This document shows, piece after piece, positions 24,701-35,000 of a stretch of DNA of 64,000 nt. Made by a program: the position numbers and the translations under genes. The notes under the pieces were generated by a model. That model worked only from the letters and a program-made list of their open reading frames with translations, searched no databases and was not told where the DNA came from. The stretch lies in contig CM074189.1 of NCBI GenBank assembly GCA_037179385.1, positions 20,223,020 through 20,287,019 on the forward strand, given 5' to 3'. How positions within the stretch are numbered: the stretch's first letter is position 1; each line of letters starts with the position of its first letter. The DNA is from Holothuria scabra (taxonomy: Eukaryota; Echinodermata; Holothuroidea; Aspidochirotida; Holothuriidae).

Positions 24701-25127
24701 TTTGCAGTGGAACTCTAACATCTACAGGCAAACGTTATAACACACTTGAAATTGAACACTTTATAGAATACATAAGAGCGAGCTTGTTTTCCTTTGGAAG
24801 ACCTTGTGAATGGAAAGACTTTCTGGATGCCTAATGCAAACTAACAAAGAAAATTAGAAACATAGAAGTGTGTAACAAAATCTTAAATAATGAACCTATA
24901 AAACATTTATGAAGAAACCAAATGATGAAACTGATTTTTGTTTATAAAATCAGACCATAAGGTTAATTCCAGTCCTCACCAATCATAACTATTATAGCTA
25001 CTGCCCACAATTGTCATCATAGCATCCATGCACTGCACAATGAAATCAAATATTTAATTTTCTGAAATGACAAAAAAGATACTTTTAAATTCATGAGTTA
25101 ACAAGTTTATATACACACATATATATA
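21761..25127. other. Non-coding stretch
   Basis: No supported gene. It holds interspersed repeat copy 3 (23050-23450) with a poly-C/poly-A run (about 23143-23173) inside it. Minus-strand frames at 22434-22625, 22689-22907 and 24188-24400 show no domain. Confidence 0.45.
23050..23450 (+). repeat. Interspersed TTTGGGGTGAGA repeat, copy 3
   Basis: Same block order as copy 2, with a longer middle: CAGAAATTCTTAACTGGGGC, TTTGATTGACAGCAACCCC, CAATAAACTGAGATTGTGTC, AGTGTAAGCAGGTTAGTAGA and GGAACTGCTTGGGGTGAGAA. A run of about 18 C followed by A interrupts it, likely a homopolymer expansion. Confidence 0.6.
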
Positions 25128-25490
25128 TTTATTTCACTAATTCGGCACTTAGGGCAAAAGTTATTGTTGAAAAGTCGACCTTAGGGGGAAAAATTTTGTG
25201 GGGCAAAATACAAGTTCCGCCTTAACGTTTCTACACACTTTTTCTATAGGAATACGTAAACGGACAAGGGCGCCCTCCTAGGTTTACAAAGTAAATACAA
25301 TTTCTTCAAAGTTGTGAAACTTACGGACACCTAGCTGTTAACACGAACGGATGGCTGGCCATTGAAATAACGTTTATATGTTTAGACGTTAGGGCGAATT
25401 CTTTTTCTTATGTATTTTATTGTTATTTTTTCGCCCTATGTGCAAGCAGATATAACAATTTCCCGCTAAGGTGGGAATTAGCGTAATATA
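25128..25490. mobile_element. Imperfect palindromic MITE in an AT microsatellite
   Basis: The left part (CACTAATTCGGCACTTAGGG, later AGTTCCGCCTTAACGTTTCT) is mirrored on the right (ACGTTAGGGCGAATT, then TTTCGCCCTATGTGC, then CCCGCTAAGGTGGGAATTAG). Together these give a long imperfect inverted repeat ending in CTAATTC-like termini. It is flanked by (TA)n on both sides (25107-25127 and 25491-25520). No coding capacity. Boundaries are approximate. Confidence 0.5.
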
Positions 25491-25529
25491 ATATATATGT
25501 ATATATATATACATATATATCCGATTGCA

Positions 25530-25765
25530 TGGTGAAATAGTTGGAGCATCAGACTTGCAGCTGGGAGGTTTGGAGTTCGACTCCAGGTCTAACCAGAGAG
25601 TCTAAAAATGGAACCTACTGCCATTTAGTTTGGTGCACAGCATAAACAATTGAGTAGTGGCAAAAACCCAGTTAGCCACAACTGAAAGAATTCCATGGCT
25701 AACCCAACTTTAACCAATTGGTTATAGAAAATGAGCTAAAAAACTCCATCTAACTCAATCACTTT
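25530..25765 (+). mobile_element. tRNA-derived SINE, copy 6
   Basis: Full-length but diverged copy: head TAGTTGGAGCATCAGACTTG with box B-like GGAGTTCGACTCCAGGTC, body GAGTCTAAAAATGGAACCTA and GTTAGCCACAACTGAAAGAA, tail AAAACTCCATCTAACTCAAT. It lies just downstream of the NLR gene's candidate polyadenylation signal. Confidence 0.7.
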
Positions 25766-25839
25766 AAGTGTCATATAGCTGCTAATGAAAACTACTTTAT
25801 CACCTTTACTGAAACAAATCATACAAGAAGGAGACAGCT

Positions 25840-25845
25840 TTTATT
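25840..25845 (-). terminator. Candidate polyadenylation signal AATAAA
   Basis: AATAAA on the minus strand, 38 nt after the stop codon of the candidate last NLR exon (25884-26016). The short 3' UTR and perfect hexamer support the gene ending here. Confidence 0.55.
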
Positions 25846-25883
25846 TCCATTAAATAGCATACAAAAATGTACATAAATAAGAC

Positions 25884-26016
25884 CTAAATGGGCGTGGAAT
25901 CTCTACTTTGTCCTGTGTGAAGTGATCTGATGTAGTTTGGGTCAAAACATTTTCTCCTGCGAATTTCATCACGTCTGTGTACCAGGACTAAAATCTCCTC
26001 AAAATTGCTCTTCCCC
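25884..26016 (-). CDS. Candidate last exon of the NLR gene
   Basis: Acceptor TTTTTCTATTTTCAG at 26017-26018, open frame of 43 codons (contains NFEEILVLVHRRDEIRRRKC and PNYIRSLHTGQSRDSTPI), stop TAG at 25884-25886, AATAAA 38 nt beyond. This acceptor needs an incoming phase of 2, but the preceding UPA exon offers phase 1 (CAAG|GTAGCA) or phase 0 (TTTGG|GTAACC). An alternative acceptor a few bases in (GGGGAAG|AGC) has phase 0 and would pair with the latter. A small exon between them may also be missing. No known domain; the segment is charged and probably helical, and there is no CARD or Death domain. Confidence 0.45.
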
Positions 26017-29000
26017 CTGAAAATAGAAAAAAGTCTCGGAGTTATAGAGAATTATTCGCTAAAACTGAACTTCATGGACAAGTTGACATTAAAACGAATT
26101 TTAAACCAGAAAAATCGGTCCAGGTTTGGTGGATTTATAGAAAATTTTTAGCACCCAAACCGTAACAGAACAATGGTCAGTTCTTGTCTTTCGTGCAGGG
26201 TATTATTTGCCCCGACTAAGCAAGCAACTCTTGTGGTTAAATGACGTCAAAAAATCGGCCAGTTCATTCCCTGATCGGCCAGTTTGTTCCGCCGTTCTTC
26301 AAGTGGACAGATTTTCTCATGTCTGTATTTTGACTTGCATGTAGGAGAACTTTTGTTGACCACAATTCACCCACAATGAACATTTAAAATTTTAATTTCT
26401 TTGTCTTAGTGACTAATTTTATGCAACTTATAAATGACTTTCAATATCAAATGATTTCTATAATTCCTGGAAATGAACATCCCTTTCAAAAATTATTCCA
26501 AAAGTATTCAATACTTTTTGTAGGTAAAAGTTTTGATCTTATCAGATGAAAGCATAAGAAAAGGATTTCAACAACAACGATAAATTTATAATGTTTGATG
26601 TATGAAATCACTGCTGAATACTAGAAAAAGGAAGGGTTACCCAAATCTTTGGACGATTCAGAAGACGCAGACCTCTGCTACCTTGAAATGCTCTGAATAT
26701 AAAAATGGGCATTGCTGGTCCAGGGGCATCCTTCCGGAACACAAATTTCAGGGACTCTTCTCTATCCATATCAATGGACTCAAAAGGAATTTCCTTCAGA
26801 GATTGAGAAATGAGAAGACAAAAACGGTAGTAAAAATCACAGACAAGCACATTTATGCTTTAAGGGGTTATGTCTTGAACACTAGGGACCTAAAATACCC
26901 ACCTTTATTCTTGAGACTATGCCCTTAATGTAGAACACGATACCAGTGCATATTGTCATTTTTGTACTATCAACTTCAACGTTTTCACAATTCACCTCTT
27001 CTGATTCAGATGGCTCTTTTAATCTGTCATTATTCAAGATTGATAATGTACTGAATGGAGTATGTCCATTAAAATTATACCACATCCCTTATACTATGTA
27101 TAGCAGCTAGGTGTAAGATAAACACCAACTTGAACACCAATTTTGAAAAAGTTGGTGCCTGCTTAAGGCAAGAAAAACTACTAAAAGATATGTTATCTAT
27201 CTTCTGATGAGCTATGCCAAACCATTCATAGTTTGCAAAGAAACGCAAGAAAAAAATGCAAAACAATTATTCTGTTACACCTTACTAAAGAGGATGAGGT
27301 AAACTTACTGGCATTCAAGAAACCACACATTAATCCCACATTGCCCCAAAACAAAATGTCTAGTAGTCTTAACATAACAGACTCCATGCTACATGACTCC
27401 TTTAACGTACTCTTTTTGAGAGGTGTGGTGTGTATGACTTTCATAACTTTTCTTTTCCACTCTGTTTCTGCAACTACTTGAATTCCCCCCTGAGATCAGC
27501 TGTAGAACAGTTGAGAAAAACATGGAGTCTGCTACCTCGGTGTTCCCAGCATTCCAAGAAATAAAATTCCAGGATATTTCCATGATTTTTCCACGATGAA
27601 GAATTTTACTTATTAACCAGTCCAGACAAAAGAACAGTTATATCAGTACTGAACTACATTAACTGAAAGCTGTACTTTTTACACCAGTTTATAGGAATGT
27701 TAACACTTAGTATAGCCAATCAATTTTTCAGCATTTGTCTTTGGCTAACCAAATTCCATGATTTTTCCAGGATTTTAAGCAATTTTCCTCAAATTCCATG
27801 ACTTTTCCAGGATTTTAAGCATCTTTTTGAAATTCCCTGACTTTTCCAGGTAAGGCTGGGAACCCTGGTCGACCACTCCGTCCAATACTAAAATGCTGAT
27901 AGCTATAACACAAGTGTGCGGGGCATGGGAACAACAGTGAGGGATTTATGTGTAAGTACAAATTGAATTGTTTACGAAAAACGTTTGTAATAGAAACAAT
28001 AATTTCCAATTTTCACATTAAAGATTCCATCAATTGCTTGGTAGACTGAGTCGCAAATATGCCCCGATTGGAGCACAAGGGTTAATCTAAAGTACGTATC
28101 TGCACCACGAGGCTGTGCACACAGGCAGAGACAGTGGCATCAGCTTTGTGGTAAACACACTCCACAGGCTTATTTTAACCCTTTACCCTTGTTTGGGTCG
28201 TTTTGGACCCATGCGGAGACCGTGCCTGTCACCCATCTTTACTGTTTCACGTGGAGCTCGAAACTGCAAGTAGCTACCCGAGAATTCGGCCACAACAACG
28301 AAAGGGACAATTGTTTCAGGTCACGGTGTCACGGTGTCACTGGCCTATGGAAGCTGATGTGGGGCGTGCTACGTCGGCTTTTCCGCCCACTCCCGAGGCG
28401 TGCAAATATGCCCAATTGGAGCACAACGGTAAAGGGTTAATGCAGTTTTAGTCTATGCCACAGCTACACTTGCAAGATTTCACATTCAATAGAAGTCACT
28501 GTTTCAAATGCTTTATGAATTAGAAATTTGAAACAGACAAACTACTGAATAAGGTAACAGTTGATTCAAAGAAACAACTAACAACAAATGAAACAAATTT
28601 AATTGGTGGAATATTATGGAAGGGTATTACAGTATTTGTACGAGAACTACCAAAGGATAAACTTTTTCCCAAATGGCCTACAGTTTAAAGTCCATACAGT
28701 CCATACCTTAGTATCTGGTTCATCTTGAAATTGCTTCCATTTACTAGGTACAGTTTTCTGAAGCAAAAATTTCAATGGTGTTTCACCTTCCTTAAAGTAC
28801 ACAAAAGACTTTTTGGAAGCAACAACCAGTTGCTTGTTGGCACAAAGTTTCTGAAATTCAAGAATGAACAAGGTTGATAACAATCATTCTCCAAATACAC
28901 AGGACAAATGTGAAGATTTTCAGGTTACCTGCACTTTGTGGGGAATAAATTATTATGACTTTTCCATGACAACCCCAGGAACAAAATAAGGATCTTCATG

Positions 29001-32000
29001 ACCTTCCTCTAGATTTTTTCACCAAATTTACTTCTGTGACAGAAATTTTAGAAGTACAGCGAATATAAAATTTTAAGAGACAATATATTTTGATATTACG
29101 AGTGAAAAAGCAATGAAACTTTAAGAAATTTTTCATGCATGGCTTTTTCAGGACTTCACACACTTTCCTAAAATTTTAAACTTTTCCATGTCATCAAAAT
29201 AATTCTCAAAAATTAAGAACTTTTCACAGTTTTTCCAGGAATGAGGTAAATGAATGTGTAATGCTTACCTGTCCACCACCTGGTACATCAAGATAGTATC
29301 CAACCTCTGCAACATAAAAGGAATCTGCAAGATTCAAATGTTTACCTCCTGCATAGACTTGTAACCGTTTGCCATATACAACTCCACCATCAACGTAATA
29401 CTGCACCCAACAGAAGCTGTCTAATGATATTATACATGTTGTATCAGTCAGTTCATACGGCTGATCAATCATCTCTTTCCAAATTGGTTTGGTCCCTGTA
29501 AAAACAGGAATCAATTGTTAAGAACAGTACCCCAATAGATCAACAAATGTTACAATACCACCAAGCAATAAAAGTTGCTCTAAATTGAATTAGTGATAAA
29601 ATGCTGGAAACATAAAATAACAAAACTTCAAACTAAACTAATATACCTTCCTTGTGATGGCTCATAACTATTTTTGCTATGGGTTCCACTCCTTTCTTCA
29701 ACTGGAAGCAGTGGGGAAGACTGAGTTTAACCTGACGCTGAAAAGTGAGATTGTCTGGCAGGAGTTCAACAATAACTGATGAGTTAATTGAAAAGTCTGT
29801 TGAAGTCTTGTCTGAGGAGTCTGGTGGAATAATCCTTATACATATATCACACATATCTATGCCTTCTGGAAGTGCATTTGGTGGAATGTCTAGTCGAACA
29901 CCTGTATTAGGAATTTCAATGAAGCCACTGGTGGTAGAAGCCATGCCTCTTGCTTCCAGAGTTGTCCAGTCTATGGAATATTATAAAAATAAAATAACAT
30001 AAAATATGTGAGTATTAACTTAAAGTATGTCACACTAAAAGTAAGTAGTAGAACTTGTGAAACAAAGCATTACTTATTAGGTTGCAATGGTCAAAACAAG
30101 TAACAAATGAATGGAAATGTTCTGGCAGTCTGAATGGAGTACAGAAATGAATTAAAAAGTAAGTTACTTCTTAAACTGATGCTTTATAGCTCCATTTCAA
30201 ATTGCATAAATGATCAACCTTACCAGTGTTTGTATCTGAACTAGTCTTGGTTGCTGCAGATGTCTCAGTTTCAACCTGTTAACATTAAAGAAAATTATTT
30301 CTAATTCATTACTAAAAACACATGGAATATTACAGTCAGTATCAAGCATCGAACATGACCTGTAATGGACACTTTGATTTTGGTTTTAAACTTCAGTATC
30401 CCCCTGTGGACTAGGAGATTATGCCCATGGTGTTTCCCGCATGTCATAAGAGGAGACTAAAGGAAAATCAAATTTGAATTTGAATCATACTTGAAAATAA
30501 ATTTAAACTTTGTACTTTTAAATGAGTTAACTGACTGTTTACTGAAAACTTCAGTAAAATGACCAATGATTTTACTTTATTTTACCACTGGTTTGCTATC
30601 ATCGAGCACTCCATATTTATTAATTATGACACCCAAAACATAACAAGAATCATTGATCTGTTGTCATGTGTGAATTGAAAATATTTACTATTTCTAGTGG
30701 ATTAAAAAGGTGTCATGCTAACTGACATTTTCCAGTTGTAGTCGATTCACTGGTTTGTTTTGAATTCCCTACTCCATTGCTTATGCTGAGCACTTAGCGC
30801 AATTGCAGTAAGGTATTAAATGTAAAGTCCTTGGTATGACCTTACTAAGAGTCAAAATTCAGACCTCCCAGCTGGAAGTCAGATGCTCTAAAAGTGTTAT
30901 GGTGGCATGCAATTAACTGGATTGAACAATCACATTTATGAAACAAACATTTTGATTGACAAACAATTGATTCTACTTGATAGAAATAACTTCAGCATTA
31001 GCTGCTTCATAAGAGTGATTTGTTGTTCTTTTGGACTTAGTATGTGATTAAGTATGTGATCCAAATGGTAAAAAGTTCGTAACAAATTGACATTTTGTTG
31101 TAAAATATGAAATTATTTACCATCCATGTTTCTTTACTTGTGCTGAATGTCTGAGCCTTGTGAGAACCAGTTTTCCAAATTACTGAAGGGTAGAAACATT
31201 TGAAGGAAAGTATTGAAGAAAAAATCAAACACATATTCCACCATCTTGCTTTGAGCCTTGAAGAGCGCATATTACAAAAAAAATAAAACACTCTTGCAGT
31301 TGACTTTTCTTTCTAATAGATTAACTTATCCTTGCGCATTGCAATTGCTACAGGTCAAAACAAACAATGTGATAAATTCTGCAATAGTATCCAACAACTC
31401 ACAATAATTAAAGGTTTGCATGCAATGGGGGTACCTTCCCCTTTTTGTCAATGTCATGACTGTTTCAAAGGCAGACTCATAGTAGATTGACAGGACAATA
31501 TGAAATGCCATTAGCTCTTATTGTTTGAATGCAATGAAAACCATTCAGTTCGACAACTGGAAGCACAGCTAGTATGTAAAGTTCAGCTTAAAGGCTGAAT
31601 AAGCAATTATGTGTCACTATTAACCAATTCTGTGTCATTACAAAGAAGTTTGGAGATCCAGTATAATTTAGGATAGCTATGTAAATGCTGACATCCACAT
31701 ATTCACAGAAAACTAGAATGACACCTATAAATTCTTAACAAGTTTAAAGTAAAAGGGCACACAATTACTGACAGAACCCAAAAACAAAATAATTGAAAAT
31801 TACTTGTTAATGATTTCCATATAGACGAATCTGATTAGCACTTGTTTTTAGTGACTGTAGATAGCCAATAGTGGGATCCATCAGCCTTTAATCATCTTCA
31901 TTTATTGTCTACCTGAATTTGAAATCCTCATATTCAGTGAAGTTGAGAAAATCAAGAAACACTTTAGTGTAGAACCATCCATGGAACAGGTAAGGAAGGA

Positions 32001-35000
32001 AATTTAAAGATTAAAGGTGATGGACCCCAGTAACGGCCGACTAAAATCAGACCATCACAATCTGTCCGGATTCGTCTATAGTGGTAGCTTTAGAAAAAAT
32101 AGAAATGTTTCATGAATAAAACAGCTAAATGAAGGGTATTCTTATTATCTAATGTAACTCTTTAGTGTCATTATCAGATAAATATCCATGCAGCTGGCAA
32201 TTTGTAATAGCCCATATACCAGGTAGCATTCCCATATAGGTCCCTTATAAGACTCATTTGTTGGACCATATGGGGCCACATATGATTTTCCACCCAGGTT
32301 TTAAAAGGAGCCCAAATGGGCTAGTCCACAGGACCCATATGATCTATTATGGGACCCATAAGAATTAACCCATATGAGGCCCAAACAGGTTTCCTACTTG
32401 AGGAACAGGACATGATCTTACAATATTGATGCATTATACAAAAATTTTAAGATGTGTAACAAGAATATACTGGCATTTTTGACAAAAATAAATGAAACAA
32501 TTTTTGTATTGTAAAAACTCTTTTTGCAAGAATTGACAAGGTCAGTGTGATTTTTAGGCCATGATGAAACGATTCCAACAATCAGAACATCATTTTGCAG
32601 TTTTAATCAATGTTTGACACCTAAATTTTATATAGAAGATAATTCATAATCCTATTTGCATCTCACCTTTTTTGTCATCTTCTCGTAAAATGGTGACTGT
32701 CTTCTTATCTAGAAATGGTGGGTCACTTGGTGCGGTAAAGCTAATTAAGTAGGAAGACATCAGGTATACAAGTAATGCTGGTTTCAGACAAACTAAGCAA
32801 ATTTTATTTTACACAGTAAGACACATATTCTCCAAACAAACATGTTTAGCAATATCCACTGCCTTATACTATGTGGTCATATTGGTTACAGAATAAACAA
32901 ACTATGAAGAACTATCTTGGAAGTGGCTCACTGATGTAAATTCAAATGTCTGAAAATACACTTTTCTAAAGAATGGATAATTAATATTTAGCTAAGTCAA
33001 ACACATGCCTCAATTAAATGACTTTGGTTGGAAATGCTGTACATGCTTGTTTAAGCTGAATCTATACATCTGAAAATGTACCATTCTAAAAGAGTGGATA
33101 ATTAACTCTAGGCTCGGTCTCGTGCATGCCTCAATTAAATGACTTCGGTGGGAAATACTTACTGTGCTTCTCTAATCAAAGGACATTTTGAAATGAATTT
33201 CAAAACATTTTTGCTATCTTCCTTGGTAAGAGCCCCACCATGATCAATGATTTCAATCTCTTCAAGGGTATCTAAGACTTCCATCATAATACCAGAGGAG
33301 AACTCAAAAGCATTGCTTGATGCAGACACCACAACATCAGAGAGAACAAGTTTTCTGCTTATGACCTGCAGAAAAAATAGAGGTGTTTTCAATTAATTCA
33401 TTGATTACTTAACTGATTTAGTAAAATTTCTGTTTTGTGGACTTTCATTGCATAGAGAATTTGGTACAAAATTTGTATTAAAAATGTATGAACAGTGCTG
33501 GTTAACAATCACAAGGTACTTTGCAGACAGAGTAAAATTCACAAAAGACTAAGAAAATATTTCCCTTACTGAAATGAAAACAGCTTTTCTGTACATAGTG
33601 GTCAATAGAAATAGTGACAGGACAGTTCAAAAGGATTGACATGTATTAATAAACAAACACACTTACCCCACATTTGGAAGCAAGTTCCAGCATTCTCAGT
33701 TTTGCTTGTTGCAGCAATCGACTATCTTTAGGAAGTACAGTTATTACCATATTGCAGACTTCACTCACAGCCTCTTGCATACCTAGTCCACTTTCACCAT
33801 TGTATTCAGCAAAGATCAGAAATATACAGTCCATTATATGGTCTGGGAATCCACCTTCCTTTGAACGATGCCTTCGTAAAAGATATTTTATGATCAGATG
33901 ACAGGAAGCAGGATGAAGAGCTGATGTAAATCGTAACACAAAATGAAGATCAGAAGGGTCAATTAAATCCAACTGCTTATTTAAAAATCTCTCCATATAA
34001 TGTTCACCCCTGTAACTTGAAATTGTGTGAGCAAGGTGATTAGCTGCAAACCATTCTTGGATTATCTTATGCAAAAATCTGACTTGTAAAGGAACATGTT
34101 TAGCAGTTGTGCCACCAGCCTCTGTTGTTTCACTTCCTGATGTACTGTCACCCGCTTCTGATCTTGTGTCTGAGTCTCTCTTAGAACTTACACCTGAGGA
34201 TGCAGCTGATTTCGACTTGGCCCTGACAGCAGATGGAAGTCTTGATACTGCTCCTGGACTTGAAGTGGTAGGATGTTTTGCCTCTTCTTCTACATTTACA
34301 TCTCTATTCTTAGCAGCAGCTATTTCAGATAAATCTTGGTCCATGTTTTCCATTAGAGCAGCTCCACTAGTCTCTTCCACTACAAGGACCCCAGCATCCA
34401 TCCATTCCTTGCTGTTACTTAGTGTTAATTCGATGAAATCTTTCTGCCAAAACAACTGTTGATGTCCTATACAGAGTCCACTGTATGCGAGTTCTTCCAG
34501 TGTTGTTCCTTCAGTCTTTACATACCCCAGGGTAAGTTCTTCTGTTTTTCTTACTAAAGTCCCAAATGGACACAAGGTGTCTACCATGTTCTTAACAAAG
34601 GGGGCCACTCTATTAAACCTACCCATCCCTGATTTCAGCATGCTTTCTATGTTATGTACAACCAGAACAAAAAGCAGAGGTATGCTACAGAGATCGTGGA
34701 TGAATGGATTATCTTTAATGGCCTTCTTAACTTTCATTTGTGTTTTAAGATTTTTAGGAAACACTTTCTGAATGTAAGAATTTTTGTCATCATCACTGAA
34801 TTTTGCTATTTTCAGTGTTGGAAATTTTAGCATAGGCTTTGCATAATCTGAACGAGATGAAATGACAACTTTACAAGTTGGATATTTGATTTTTGACATT
34901 ATTTTGGTGATTTCAGATTGATCTCTATCTGTTGATCTCTCATTGTACTCTTCCAACCCATCTAATAAAAGACACTTTGACGTGGAACGATTTGTGAGGA

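Larger units (their letters stand above)
26017..28706. other. NLR introns around the UPA-end exon
   Basis: Apart from exon 26682-26793 and the piggyBac-like MITE, this is intron. At 27540-27860 a short word family (TTCCATGATTTTTCCAGGAT, AATTCCATGACTTTTCCAGG) repeats about three times; related words recur at 28950-29240 and 45040-45080, so this is an interspersed repeat. A minus-strand frame at 26882-27085 (contains RLKEPSESEEVNCENVEVDS) looks protein-like, but I found no splice sites fitting the gene. Confidence 0.5.
30276..31120. other. NLR intron with repeat and SINE
   Basis: Intron holding an interspersed element at about 30400-30540 (CCCCCTGTGGACTAGGAGAT...GAGGAGACTAAAGG, also present at 57420-57555) and a reverse SINE (copy 7, 30735-30925). 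Confidence 0.55.

Noticed and set aside
26602..26928. Plus-strand frame of 108 codons
   Set aside because: Antisense to the UPA-end exon; no domain of its own.
28189..28451. Two overlapping plus-strand frames
   Set aside because: They lie inside the piggyBac-like MITE, which is non-coding.
34109..34462. Plus-strand frame of 117 codons
   Set aside because: Shadow of the NACHT exon on the other strand, over its Ser/Ala-rich insert.
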